Below, in pieces: positions 36,562 through 46,473 of a stretch of 64,000 bases of DNA. The notes under the pieces are model-generated. The model saw only the letters and a program-made list of their open reading frames with translations, was not told the origin of the DNA and searched no databases. Origin of the DNA: AP-15 sp963814805 (GTDB taxonomy: Bacteria; Pseudomonadota; Alphaproteobacteria; ATCC43930; CGMCC-115725). The first letter of the stretch is position 1. Each line of letters begins with the position of its first letter. The position numbers and the translations under genes were made by a program. Location: assembly GCA_963814805.1 (NCBI GenBank), contig CAWFER010000012.1, positions 1 through 64,000 of the forward strand. The letters are read 5' to 3'.

Positions 36562-37797
36562 CTAGCGCAGGCGCGAGCCCGGGTCGATCCCGAGGTAGAC
36601 CCGGCCGCCGATCGGGTACCATTCGGGCGCGATCGTGACCGTCTGGCCGACCACATGCAGGTCGCGCCAGCACTCGGCCAGCCGGCTTTCGCGCTTGAAC
36701 GAGGTGCTGCCGCCGTGCCGATAAACCAGGTCCATGGCCTGGCGCGCGCTGTCGGCGGCGTAGACCGAGGCCAGCCGGCAGCGGGCGCGCTGTTCGAGGG
36801 TGGTGGCGCTGCCGCCGGCGACCGTATTCCACAGCTCGGCGATCATCGCGGTGCGGTAGGCGCGCCCGGCGTTGAGGATCGCGTCGGCCCGGCCGACGGC
36901 GTCCTGGACCTGTGGGTTGTCGCATAGGAGGCCGGTGCGGCCGCGCGGCGTCTTGCCGCCGGCGAGATCGATCAGCGCGTCGATGCCGGCGCGCGCGATG
37001 CCGGTGATGACCGCGCTGTGATGCGGCCCGACCCAGCACTGGGTCGGCAGCGCGTAGGTGACCCCCGGCCAGCGGTCCCACTGGTTGTCGAGCGGGATGC
37101 CGGCGTGCGGCATCGTGCGCCGCTCCGGCAGAAAGACGTCCTCGACCGTCCAGTCGAAGCTGCCGGTGCCGCGCAGCCCGGCCACGTCCCAGCTGCCAGG
37201 GACGATCTCCGCTTCCGCGCGCGGAAAGAGCCCGCGCCAGTAGAGCGGTCTGCCTTCGGGGCCGAGGCGCGGCCGGCCATCGTCGAGAACCTGGAAACTT
37301 CCCAGCATCCAGCTGCTCTCCTGGCAGCCGCTGCCGAACTGCCAGCGCCCGCTGACGCGGTAGCCGCCGGCGACCGGCACCGCCTGCCCGCCGCCCTGCA
37401 CCGCGGTGCCGGCGATGGTGGCGGGGCCGCGGCCATGGACCTCGTCGGACGCCCTCGTCCGGCAGGCCGAGGGTCACGAGCTGGCCGATGCTGTTGTTGG
37501 CCAGGTTCCAGCCGACCGAGCCGACGCCCTCGGCCAGAAGCTCGACGACGCGCAGATAGGTCAGCGGGTCGACCTCCAATCCGCCGAGCGCGCGCGGGAT
37601 CACCATGCGGTAGAAACCGGCAGCGCGCAACTCGTCGACCAAGGCCGGCGGCAGGCGCTGCTCGCGCTCGATCTCCTCGCGATAGCGGCGCATCACCGGC
37701 TGCAATGCGGCCGCTGCCTCGCACCACGGGTTGCGCGTCGATATCCGCCGGTAAGCGCGCCTCGTCGCGTGATCGCGTCCACTTCCATCGTGTCCAT
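36562..37797 (-). CDS. Acyl-CoA-dehydrogenase-fold flavin monooxygenase (HsaA/DszC-like)
   Basis: About 405 residues. 'MRRYREEIEREQRLPPALVD', 'LRAAGFYRMVIPRALGGLEV', 'LAEGVGSVGWNLANNSIGQL', 'VAGGYRVSGRWQFGSGCQES' and 'IAPEWYPIGGRVYLGIDPG' mark the group D flavin monooxygenases, which resemble acyl-CoA dehydrogenases but use reduced flavin and oxygen. Start ATG 37797 has GCAGGAGGAACGG before it. Frame changes lie near 37750 and 37440. A separate flavin reductase would be needed; none is visible nearby. It is on the same strand as the Rieske genes, probably the same transcript. Confidence 0.78.
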
Positions 37798-37996
37798 CCG
37801 TTCCTCCTGCCGCCATTCCGCTCGCTGCGCCTGGGCGCACCATGCCGGAGAAAGGGGTTCGATCTAAAGCTATTTTGTAGCCCCGCGCCCGGAAGGTTGG
37901 CGAGTGCTTGGCGCTCGGCCGCGCTGCAAAGGGGAGCGCAGGCGGCGCAGCCAACGGGCGGCGGAGTTCCAGGGTTCACCCAAACAACGTGACCGC

Positions 37997-38038
37997 GATC
38001 GAATTTGGTTGCGTCGAGATCGAATTTGGTTGCGTCAA
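37997..38038. repeat. Two tandem 21-bp copies upstream of a lipoprotein gene
   Basis: GATCGAATTTGGTTGCGTC plus GA occurs at 37997-38017 and again, with one base changed, at 38018-38038. A decayed third copy (GATTGAGACAAATTGG) follows. It lies in the ~330-base intergenic space between the divergent monooxygenase gene and the lipoprotein gene; otherwise I see nothing there. Repeats spaced by two helical turns could be a regulator site (inference). Confidence 0.6.
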
Positions 38039-38130
38039 GATTGAGACAAATTGGATGATCCGCCGGACGGGTTGTCACCCAACAAACTGGCCGAGCCTAA
38101 CGTCAATTGCCGGGAACGGGAGTAGGCACG

Positions 38131-38957
38131 TTGAAGTCCGCAAAACTGGCGCCGGTTTTTACCGCTCTGATCTTGACCGCCTGCCACCCGCCGAGCCTAC
38201 CCCCGTCTCAGGCGATCGACTGGCCGCCGAGCATCCAATCGGGGCAGGGGATCGACTTGCCGACCGACGCCAGCGATGTGCTGATGGAGCTGCAGCAAAG
38301 CCGGATGGATTTTGTCGCCCGCTATTATCGCGAGCCGGATTCCCGCTGGCCGGCGCTTTCGGCGAGCGAGGCCCAGGAGCTGTCGTCGCTCGGGCTGAAG
38401 ATTGTCGCGGTGTGGGAATCGCACTCCCGAGACCCGGCGCATTTTTCCTATTCCTCGGGGTATGACGACGCGATGATGGCCTATCAGCAGGCGCGAGCGA
38501 TCGGACAGCCCGCCGGCAGCGCCATCTACTTCGCGGTCGATTTCAATGCGCGGGGCCAGTCGCTTGACGGTGTTGACGATTACTTTCGCGGCATCGCGGC
38601 GGGCTTGGCGGCGGCAGCGGCGGCAGCGCCCCTTATGCCGTCGGCGTTTACGGCTCCGGCGTTGTTTGCGACGCGATCAAGCGGGCGCGCCTCGCCCGAT
38701 ACAGCTGGCTGTCGGGATCGTTCGCATGGGAGGGTTCGACCAGCTACGACGACTGGGACATCATGCAAGGCGGCCCGTCTCCGGAACTGTCGTTCAGCCA
38801 GGATTCCGACACGGCCAGGGCAGATTACGGCGCATTCCGGATTGCTGGCGGCGCGCCCGCCGCTTCCTCTGATCTCGCCGGGCTCGGCGATGCCGTATCG
38901 CCTCAGTTCCCGCCGGCCGGGCAAGCGCTTGTCTCCTCGGCCGCCAATTTTCGCTGA
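38131..38957 (+). CDS. DUF1906 (glycoside-hydrolase-like) lipoprotein, frameshifted
   Basis: It begins at TTG 38131 with an N-terminal lipobox signal ('FTALILTACHPPS'). 'MDFVARYYREPDSRWPALSA', 'LGLKIVAVWESHSRDPAHFS', 'YQQARAIGQPAGSAIYFAVD' and 'VDDYFRGIAAGLA' match the DUF1906/Rv2525c-like domain related to GH25 lysozymes. A shift near 38620 leads into 'YAVGVYGSGVVCDAIKRARL' and 'WEGSTSYDDWDIMQGGPSP'. It is probably an envelope-anchored protein acting on or binding cell-wall glycan. The start is uncertain (TTG 38107 is also in frame). Confidence 0.7.
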
Positions 38958-39126
38958 GGCGTCGCGTCAGCTGTTCCGCTTTTTTTGAGGCGTCGACGCC
39001 GAACGCCGCACCGATCAAATCGACGCTCGCGCTTGGGTCGATACGCCGGGTCGGCGCGGCCGCAGTTGTCATTCCCTAACGCGCGTGGAACACTTGCCCG
39101 CGAACCAAGCGCCGGGAGGTAGGCCT

Positions 39127-40227
39127 ATGGATGTCGGCATGATGATGGTGTTCGCCAGCTATGGCTGGGACAACATCGGCGACGACCGGGTGTGGGACGA
39201 GGAGATCCGCTTGGCGCGGTTGGCGGCGGATTCGGGGTTTGACGTCTTGTGGTCGGCCGAGCATCATTTCTTCGATTATTCGTTCTGCCCCGACAATCTG
39301 CAGCTGATGACCTATCTGGCCGCGGCTTGCCCGGGCGTCGGGTCTCGGCACCGCGGCGGTGATCGTGCCATGGCACGACCCGCTTGCGCGTCGCCGAGCA
39401 GGCCGCGGTGCTCGACCTCTTATGCAAAGGCCGGCTGCGGCTCGGGCTGGGGCGCGGCCTGGCGCGACGCGAGTTCGCGGCGTTTCGCGGCGCCATGGAC
39501 GAGTCGCGCGAGCGCTTCGACGAAGCCGCGCCGATGATCGTCGCAGCCTTGCGCACCGGCTTTATCGAAGGCAACGGCAAGCATTATCCCGCAGCCGCGC
39601 ATCGAGCTCAGGCCGCGGCCCCAATACGATTTCGCCGGCCGCATCTATGCCGTCGCGTCGAGCGAGGATTCGGTCGAGGCTGCGGCCCGGCTCGGCGCGC
39701 ATATGGTGATGTTTTCCGACCGGCCGTGGCACATGCGGCTGCCGGCGATCGAGCGCAATCGCGAAATGCACCGGAAATTCCATGGCCGCCCGGCGCCGGC
39801 GATGATGATCACCGATTTCTGCATCTGCGGCCCGGACCGGGTTGAGGCCGAGGCGCATGCGCGGCAATACATGGGCAAGTTCGTCGAGAGCAATTTCCAC
39901 CACTATGAATTCCTCGGCGACCATTTCGCCACCGTGAAGGGCTACGACGCCTATGCGCAAAAGGCGGCGATCGCCCGCCAGGGCGGGCTCGAGGGGGCGG
40001 TCGCCGGCTTCATGCAGGCGGCGATCTGGGGCACGCCCGAGCGCATCCTGCGCGAATTGGAGGCGCGGCGCGCGGCGATCGGCGATTTCGAGCTCAACGC
40101 GGCGTTCCGCTTTGGCGGCGTGCCTTATGGGATCGCCGAGCGCGGCCTGAAACTGTTCGCCGCCGAAGTTTTGCCGGTGCTGAAAAGCTGGCGGGCCGAG
40201 GACGCCGCCCGCGCCGCGGCCGAATGA
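39127..40227 (+). CDS. LLM-class flavin-dependent monooxygenase (second copy, frameshifted)
   Basis: It begins 'MDVGMMMVFASYGWDNIGDD' after GGGAGG. 'FDVLWSAEHHFFDYSFCPDN', 'AVIVPWHDPL', 'GRLRLGLGRGLARREFAAFR' and 'YAVASSEDSVEAAARLGAHM' mark a bacterial-luciferase-like monooxygenase of about 365 residues. Frame changes lie near 39345, 39380 and 39590. It differs clearly from the LLM protein at 32.2 kb. It is followed by an amidohydrolase and an Ldh-type dehydrogenase on the same strand, so probably one operon. Confidence 0.83.
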
Positions 40228-40238
40228 GGGAGAGGATC

Positions 40239-41307
40239 ATGGCTCAGGATGCAACGGGCGAATACCGCGGCCTCGCCTACCGCGGCGATGCCGAGCTGAA
40301 GGCATGGCTGGCCAAGCGCCCGACCGAAGCGGCGCTGGAGCCCGAACTGCCGATCATCGACCCGCACCATCATTTCTGGGACACGCCGGCACGCGGGCGC
40401 TATCTGCTGCCCGAATTGCTGGCCGACATCGCGGGCGGCCACAATATCGTTTCGACGGTCTTTCTTGAATGCCGCTCGATGTATCGGAAAGCCGGCCCGC
40501 CCGAGATGGCGCCGTTGGGCGAGGTCGAGTTCGTCAACGGCATCGCGGCGATGAGCGCGTCGGGCGGGTATGGCCCGTGCCGGGTCGCCGAGGCGATCGT
40601 CGGCCATGCCGACCTGACCCTGGGCGCGCGGGTGCGCGAGGTGCTGGAGGCTGAGCTCACGGCCGGCGGCGGCCGGTTCCGCGGCATCCGCCATGGCGTC
40701 TCGTGGGACGCGAGCCCCGAGGTCGGCAAGCACGTCTCGCGCTTCATCCCGCCGCACCAGCTGCGCGACCCGAAATTCCGCGAGGGTTTTGCCGAGCTGG
40801 CGCCGCTCGGCCTCAGCTTCGAAATCGTGGCAGTATCATCCGCAACTGCCGGATGCGATCGACCTCGCCCGCGCCTTCCCGGAAACGACGATCATCCTCA
40901 ATCATGTCGGCGGCGTGCTCGGCGTCGGGCCCTATGCCGGCCATCGGCAGGAGATCCTCGCCGGCTGGAAAAAGGACATCGCCGAACTCGCCAAATGCCC
41001 GAACGTCAATGTCAAGCTCGGCGGGGTCGGCATGACCTCGTTCGGCTTCGACTTTCCCGAGCGCGATATGCCGCCATCCTCGGAAGAGCTGGCCGCCGCC
41101 TGGCGCCAGTATATCGAGCCTTGCATCGAAGCCTTCGGCCCCGAGCGCTCGATGTTCGAGAGCAACTTTCCGCCGGACAAGCAGTCCGGCGGCTACACCG
41201 AATTGTGGAACGCGTTCAAGCGCATCACCTCGGGCGCATCGGCGGCCGAAAAGCGGGCGCTCTACAGCGGCGCCGCGGCCCGGGTGTACCGGATCACCGC
41301 ACCCTGA
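40239..41307 (+). CDS. Amidohydrolase family 2 metal-dependent hydrolase
   Basis: About 355 residues. 'LPIIDPHHHFWDTPARGRYL' carries the DxHxH metal motif, 'GGRFRGIRHGVSWDASPEVG' the barrel core, 'WQYHPQLPDAIDLARAFPET' the next His, and 'TIILNHVGGVLGVGPYAGHR' and 'GPERSMFESNFPPDKQSGGY' the final acidic residue region. One extra base near 40832 shifts the frame. Members hydrolyse lactones or decarboxylate ring-cleavage products in aromatic catabolism, which fits the neighbourhood. Confidence 0.85.
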
Positions 41308-41368
41308 CCCGGTTGCCCTGCCCGTCGATCCGGCGCCGATCCTGCCCGCCGAGCCGAGGAGAGATTTG

Positions 41369-42433
41369 ATGCCGGCATCCTACGAAACGCATCGCGCCCA
41401 GCTCAAAGCCATCCTTTCGGCCTGGGGCATGCCGGACGACAACGCCGAGACGACCGCCGATGTGCTGTCATGGGCAGATCTACATGGCGTCGATAGCCAC
41501 GGCATCTCGATGATCCCGGGCTATGACCGGCTGCGCCGCAGCGGACGCGCCAACATGAATGCACGTCCGCGCATCATCCGGGAGACGCCGGTCTCGGCAT
41601 TGGTCGACGGCGATGGCGGGCTCGGCCATGTGCCGGCGCGTTTCGGCATGCAACTGGCGATCGACAAGGCCAAAGAGTGCGGCATCGCCATCGCCGCGGT
41701 GCGCAACTCGGCCCATTTCGGCGCCACCGGCTACTACACCTTGATGGCGGCGCGGGAAGGGCTGATCGGCATGGCCTGCACCAGCGCCTCGAGCATCCAG
41801 GTGGCGCCGACCTTCGGCAAGGAGGCAAAGCTCGGCACCGACCCGTGGTCGTTCGCCGCGCCGAGCGCCAATGGACAGCCGTTTCTGCTCGACATGGCGA
41901 CGACGACGGTCGCCGCCGGCCGCATCCGCAACAAGGCCAATGAGGGGCTGCCCTGCCCGCCCGGCTGGGTGCTCGACAAGGATGGGCGGCCCAGCACCGA
42001 CCCCAACGAGGCGCGCGAAAAGGGCGGGTTTCTGACTTCGCTCGGCGGCTCGCCGGAAAATTCGAGCTACAAGGGGTACGGGCTCGCGGTCATGGTCAAC
42101 ATCCTCGGCGCGTGCCTGTCGGGCGCCACCCTGATCACCGACCCGATGAGCGGGAAAAAGCCGCAAGGCAACGATATCGGCCATTGCTTTATCGCGATCG
42201 ACCCCGGCCTGTTCCGCGACCGCGAGGATTTCACCGCCGACGTCGCCCGCTTCTGCAACGATCTGCGGGCGACAAAGCCGGTCGATCCTGCGCAGCCGGT
42301 CATGGTCGCGGGCGATCCGCAATGGAACAACGCCGCGCGGCGCAGCCGCGAAGGCATCCCGGTCGGCGCCGGCCTCCTGAACCAGATCCGCCAGATCGCC
42401 CAGGCCTGCGCGGCGCCGTGGCTGCTCGATTGA
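41369..42433 (+). CDS. Ldh family NAD(P)-dependent oxidoreductase (malate/L-lactate dehydrogenase type)
   Basis: 354 residues, intact. 'SWADLHGVDSHGISMIPGYD', 'ALVDGDGGLGHVPARFGMQL', 'IAAVRNSAHFGATGYYTLMA' (catalytic His) and 'GTDPWSFAAPSANGQPFLLD' identify the type II malate/L-lactate dehydrogenase family, which reduces or oxidises 2-oxo/2-hydroxy acids and related substrates. It is the third gene of the operon with the LLM protein and the amidohydrolase. Confidence 0.9.
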   Translation: MPASYETHRAQLKAILSAWGMPDDNAETTADVLSWADLHGVDSHGISMIPGYDRLRRSGRANMNARPRIIRETPVSALVDGDGGLGHVPARFGMQLAIDKAKECGIAIAAVRNSAHFGATGYYTLMAAREGLIGMACTSASSIQVAPTFGKEAKLGTDPWSFAAPSANGQPFLLDMATTTVAAGRIRNKANEGLPCPPGWVLDKDGRPSTDPNEAREKGGFLTSLGGSPENSSYKGYGLAVMVNILGACLSGATLITDPMSGKKPQGNDIGHCFIAIDPGLFRDREDFTADVARFCNDLRATKPVDPAQPVMVAGDPQWNNAARRSREGIPVGAGLLNQIRQIAQACAAPWLLD

Positions 42434-42786
42434 GCCGCATGCGCCATCGGGGTGAGGCCCGCCGCTCGTTCACAGGTTCATCCGGCGGTCAGCAGGATCG
42501 TCTGCCGGTCATGGAGCCGACCTAACTGATCGCGAGATGGAGCGCCCGGAAGCCGCCGCGGCAGTAGGGCGCCAGCCGGCCGCCTTCCATTGGCCGGAGT
42601 TCCAATAGGCCCGGAGCGACTGGACGCCGCTCAAGCGGAACCGTCCTCAATGACGTTGTCGTCTTCCGCTGCCGCCAGCGTCTGCGAACTACACGCGCAG
42701 GGTCGCGAACGCCTGCGCTCTTTTGTCCACATCGACCCGAACATTGGGCGGGGACATTCCGCCGCCCTCAATTCCTACCATCCGGA
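42434..42786. other. Intergenic stretch, nothing recognised
   Basis: 353 bases between the Ldh-type gene and the sulfotransferase gene. On the minus strand a short frame reads 'MEGGRLAPYCRGGFRALHLA' near 42530-42600 and may be a gene remnant, but I cannot assign it. No clear promoter, repeat or RNA was seen. Confidence 0.4.
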
Positions 42787-43710
42787 ATGGAAACGATCGC
42801 CGCCCGTCATCGGTTTCATCCGGCCGGCAATGGCCATACGGCGCAGCGGCAGGCCATTCTCGTGACGGGGATGCATCGGAGCGGAACGTCCGCCCTGACG
42901 CGCACCCTGAGCTTTCGCGGCGCCACGCTCCCCCGGCGGCTGGTTCGGCCTGCGCCGGACAATGAGGCCGGTTTCTGGGAGCCGAGTGAGATTGTCGCGA
43001 TCCACGACGAACTGCTCGCATCGGCGGGCTCGTCATGGCACGACTTTTCGGAGTTTCCGCAACCCTGGTTCGCCTCGGATTTGGCCGGAACGTTCAGAGC
43101 CCGGCTGGCCGCGACGCTCAGAGAGGAATTCGGGTCGGCGCCGCTCTTTATTGTCAAAGATCCGAGAATTTGCCGGATCGTGCCGCTGTGGCTCTCGGTT
43201 CTCGACGAGCTTGGGGCAGCGCCGCTGTTTGTGATCACTATTCGCAATCCGTTCGAGGTGGCCGCTTCGCTCAAGCAGCGCAACGGCTTTCCCGATACAA
43301 CCTCGCTATTGCTGTGGCTGAGGCATTTCCTCGCAGCGGAACGCGATACGCGCGGCTTCAGGCGATCGTTCGTCGCCTACGATCACCTGCTGAGCGACTG
43401 GGGGAAGGTTGTCGACGGGATCGGTCGTGACTTGCATATCCACTGGCCGCGCCGATCGGTTGCGTTCGACCTGGAAATCGACAGCTTTCTGTCGACCCGG
43501 TGGCGACACCATTGCTATAGCGACATTGGAAGCATGTTCTCGCGCCGACCCATGGCCCGGTGGCTGAAAACGGCTTTCGACTGGGCGATGAGCGCTGCGA
43601 ACGATCATCCCTCGGCGTCCGCCGAGCTTGATAGCGTGTACGCGGCGTTCAGCAGGCCCGCCGCTCCGCTGTGCAAATCAGCGCATCATCCGGAGATGGC
43701 GGGCGTCTGA
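42787..43710 (+). CDS. Sulfotransferase-family protein
   Basis: 307 residues, intact. 'ILVTGMHRSGTSALTRTLSF' is the PAPS 5'-phosphosulfate-binding loop and 'LFIVKDPRICRIVPLWLSVL' the second conserved element; 'VITIRNPFEVAASLKQRNGF' is the 3'-phosphate-binding R..P pattern. It transfers sulfate from PAPS to an unknown acceptor (carbohydrate or small molecule). Starting at ATG 42787 is natural, although the conserved part begins about 22 residues later. It lies near an ASST-like gene, which could signal sulfated intermediates (inference). Confidence 0.8.
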   Translation: METIAARHRFHPAGNGHTAQRQAILVTGMHRSGTSALTRTLSFRGATLPRRLVRPAPDNEAGFWEPSEIVAIHDELLASAGSSWHDFSEFPQPWFASDLAGTFRARLAATLREEFGSAPLFIVKDPRICRIVPLWLSVLDELGAAPLFVITIRNPFEVAASLKQRNGFPDTTSLLLWLRHFLAAERDTRGFRRSFVAYDHLLSDWGKVVDGIGRDLHIHWPRRSVAFDLEIDSFLSTRWRHHCYSDIGSMFSRRPMARWLKTAFDWAMSAANDHPSASAELDSVYAAFSRPAAPLCKSAHHPEMAGV

Positions 43711-43785
43711 TCGCAGCCGGGTTCGAGGGACCGCGGGCGAGGCGCCGGAACCAGGCGCACGCCCTCGCCGATCGCTTGCCGCCGG

Positions 43786-45321
43786 TTATGGCGTTTCGCC
43801 GCGCGGCAGCGGATGTTGCAGCAGCTCTTTGATCCGGCCCTGCATCGCGCGCTGGTCGAAGCTGCGCAAGAGGTTGATGCGGTTGCGGCTCGGATCGCCG
43901 CCGTGCCAGTATTCATAGATCTCCTGGCGCAATCCGTAGGACGAGGCGGCCAGCTCGTGCGCCAATCGGAACAGGCGCGACTTGTATTCGACATCGACGT
44001 CCCGGCCGCGCATGTAGCGGTCGAGATAGGGGCGGATCGCCGGGCTCGAAAGATCGTTCTCGCTCGGCTGCATGATGATCCCGGAGGCGCAGATCTCGCG
44101 CAGCAATTCAACCATGCGGCCGGAAACCTGGGTGAACCAGATGTGCAGGTCGCGCGCCGGCCCGAGCGTCCATTGCCCGGAGGGGGTCGGGCCGGCCCGG
44201 TGCTCGACCCCGTCCATCGCGTGCCGCCACACCTCGCAATAGGTCGCCATCTCGCCGAGCTTGGCGGCGACTTCGCGGTAGTCGATGACCCCGATCGCCT
44301 CGGCCACCATCGTCGCCACCGCGGTCAACAGCTTCATGCGCACCTCGACCCGGCACAGATTGGACCAGCCGAGAAAGTTGAAATTGACCCCGCCGCCGTC
44401 GGCCCCGAGCATCCGCACCATCGGCGTCGGATCGTAGAGCATGAAGAGCCGGTCCCACGGCACCAGCACCCGGTCGAAAAACAGCATGCAGTCCTGCTCG
44501 TCGAGCATCTGCAACGGATGCCCCCACGAGCCGAACCAGCGCGATACCGGCTCGCGCGCCAGGATCTTCAGACCCGGCGCGTTGGTCGGGATGGCGAACG
44601 CCAGCACGCATTTCGGATTGCTGCGCCGGGCGAAAGTCGCCGACAGCGAGACATAGCATTCGTGGCTGTGCGGCGCCGCGGTGGAGAGCTGCTTGCCGCC
44701 GGTGACGATCACGCCATCCTTGGTCTCCTCGACGACGTGCAGCGCCACTTCCTCATCCTCGCCGACGGTGCGCGGTTCGTTTTGCGGCTGGGCGCTGCGG
44801 TCGACCTGCGGATCGCCCAAGGCATGCGTCAGGAACAGGTCGCGGCTTTTGCAGTATTTATAGTAATTCTCCAGGTTTTCGCCGAAATCGCATTTCGGGT
44901 GCTTGACCGCGCTGAACTGGTCTTTCAGATGCAACGCCGAGATGATGTAGGGGGCCAGGATGTCGGGGCTGCGGCCGAGCTGGCCCCAGGACAGTTCGTT
45001 CCACAATTCGCTGTTGCGCCGCTTGCGCCGCAGATCCTCGGCTGAGCGCGGCAACAGCCAGCTCGTGCTGATGCGCTCGCCGGTTTCCGGGTCGAGGCAG
45101 GTCATCTGGTCGCGATATTGCGTGCTGTTCTGCAGATCGTAAATGCGCGCCAGCTCGGCGACCATGTCACGGAACGCCGGATGGGACGTCACGTCGGCGG
45201 CCCGCGCGCCGTCGATCCACACCTCGCGCCCGTCTCTGAGGCTCTCGATATAGCGCCGCCCGGTCATCGGACCCGTCTCCGCCGCCGGATCCGGGATCGT
45301 CGCGGCGCTTGCTGGGGCCAT
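43786..45321 (-). CDS. HpaB-like 4-hydroxyphenylacetate 3-monooxygenase oxygenase component
   Basis: 511 residues, intact. 'MTGRRYIESLRDGREVWIDG' opens the protein as in HpaB/PheA/TftD oxygenases. 'DPQVDRSAQPQNEP', 'VVEETKDGVIVTGGKQLSTA', 'FFDRVLVPWDRLFMLYD' and 'REICASGIIMQPSENDLSSP' are further family markers. These FADH2-dependent phenol hydroxylases need a separate flavin reductase (HpaC); none is visible in the window. The gene lies 16 bases behind an alpha/beta hydrolase gene on the same strand. Confidence 0.88.
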   Translation of the reverse strand: MAPASAATIPDPAAETGPMTGRRYIESLRDGREVWIDGARAADVTSHPAFRDMVAELARIYDLQNSTQYRDQMTCLDPETGERISTSWLLPRSAEDLRRKRRNSELWNELSWGQLGRSPDILAPYIISALHLKDQFSAVKHPKCDFGENLENYYKYCKSRDLFLTHALGDPQVDRSAQPQNEPRTVGEDEEVALHVVEETKDGVIVTGGKQLSTAAPHSHECYVSLSATFARRSNPKCVLAFAIPTNAPGLKILAREPVSRWFGSWGHPLQMLDEQDCMLFFDRVLVPWDRLFMLYDPTPMVRMLGADGGGVNFNFLGWSNLCRVEVRMKLLTAVATMVAEAIGVIDYREVAAKLGEMATYCEVWRHAMDGVEHRAGPTPSGQWTLGPARDLHIWFTQVSGRMVELLREICASGIIMQPSENDLSSPAIRPYLDRYMRGRDVDVEYKSRLFRLAHELAASSYGLRQEIYEYWHGGDPSRNRINLLRSFDQRAMQGRIKELLQHPLPRGETP

Positions 45322-45337
45322 CTCGCGATGTTCCTTT

Positions 45338-46030
45338 TCACTCCGCCATCAGCAATGGCGCCAGCACGTCCGGGTCGGACAGCATCGGGTAGTGGCCGGC
45401 GTCGATCTCGAGGTATTTGGCGCCGAGCTTTTCGGCGGCGCGGCGCTGGTGCGCCTCGCCCGGATTGGCGGCGCGGCGGCAGCGGATCACGGTCGCCGGC
45501 CATGTCTGCGTCCAGAAGCTTTTGAGCGATACCGGATCTTCCATCGCGGCGATCGGGTGCGGCGTATAGCGGGCCAGGGCAAAGGCGCGCGCCGCCGGGT
45601 CGAGATCGGCAAAGCTGCGGTTCTCGGCGTCCTCGCGCGACGGCCCGACCGCCAGTGCGGTGGTGACCCGCGGGGTCGGCCGGTTGACGATCTGGGCCAC
45701 CCGCTCGCCATCGAAGAGCGCCAGCGCGTCGACAAAGACGAGCCGCCCAATCCGCTCGCGGGCGAGCTCGGCCGCCCGGCACAAGACCATGCCGCCAGAG
45801 CTGGTGCCGGTCAGCACGACCTCGTTCAGATCCTCGTAGAACAGCAAATCGGCGACGTCGGCGGCGTGGGTTTCGACGGTGATCCCGGGCCGCAGCTGAT
45901 GGCGCCGCTCGGCGCAGCCGTCAAGCGAGGGGGCGTAGACGAGATGCCCGGCTGCGCGCAGGCGCGCCGCGGTCGGCTTCCAGATCCAGCCGCCCTGATA
46001 GGCCCCGTGGATCAGCACATATGTCGCCAT
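45338..46030 (-). CDS. Alpha/beta hydrolase (hydroxynitrile-lyase/esterase-like)
   Basis: 230 residues, intact from 'MATYVLIHGAYQGGWIWKPT'. The elbow 'VVLTGTSSGGMVLCRAAELA' carries GTSSG, 'RLVFVDALALFDGERVAQI' follows, and the C-terminal 'EIDAGHYPMLSDPDVLAPLL' provides the His. This pattern is that of the plant-esterase/MenH-like group. It is directly upstream of the HpaB-like gene, so it probably acts in the same pathway. Confidence 0.85.
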   Translation of the reverse strand: MATYVLIHGAYQGGWIWKPTAARLRAAGHLVYAPSLDGCAERRHQLRPGITVETHAADVADLLFYEDLNEVVLTGTSSGGMVLCRAAELARERIGRLVFVDALALFDGERVAQIVNRPTPRVTTALAVGPSREDAENRSFADLDPAARAFALARYTPHPIAAMEDPVSLKSFWTQTWPATVIRCRRAANPGEAHQRRAAEKLGAKYLEIDAGHYPMLSDPDVLAPLLMAE

Positions 46031-46116
46031 CTCACTCCCCTTTTTCACGAAGGCGCGCGGCCCGCCGGATTTGCCGCCCTGGCCCGACCGACGGCGCTGC
46101 GTTGTCTCGAACGGGC

Positions 46117-46473
46117 TCAGCCGGGCTTCACCCAGGGCGGGTGCGAACCGGGATCGGGCTTTGGCCTGGGCAGGGGCGCCGGCTTGGCTTCGGCGGCGGC
46201 GCCGTTCTTGACCGGTTTGATCTTGGCGCCGTCGAGTTCGACATTGATCTCGAGCAGCGAGGTTTCGCCGGACCGACCGACATTGACCCGCAGCATGTCG
46301 CCGCGAATCTCGACGTAGCGTCCGACCACGTCGAGCAGATCCTTTTGCAGGGCCGGCAGAAAATCCGGCGCGTCGCGGCTCGCCCGCTCGTGCGCCATCA
46401 CGATCTTCAGCCGGTCGCGGGCGACGACCGCGGTATTGCGGCGCTCCGGGAACAGAAAATCGAGGAGACCCAT
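46117..46473 (-). CDS. minE: Cell division topological specificity factor MinE
   Basis: 118 residues. 'MGLLDFLFPERRNTAVVARD' has the membrane-targeting and anti-MinCD helix, and 'RLKIVMAHERASRDAPDFLP' to 'YVEIRGDMLRVNVGRSGETS' the topological domain. A Lys/Pro-rich tail of about 30 residues extends beyond the usual ~90 residues. ATG 46473 overlaps the minD stop (TGATG). MinE drives MinD oscillation so that septa form at mid-cell. Confidence 0.93.
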   Translation of the reverse strand: MGLLDFLFPERRNTAVVARDRLKIVMAHERASRDAPDFLPALQKDLLDVVGRYVEIRGDMLRVNVGRSGETSLLEINVELDGAKIKPVKNGAAAEAKPAPLPRPKPDPGSHPPWVKPG

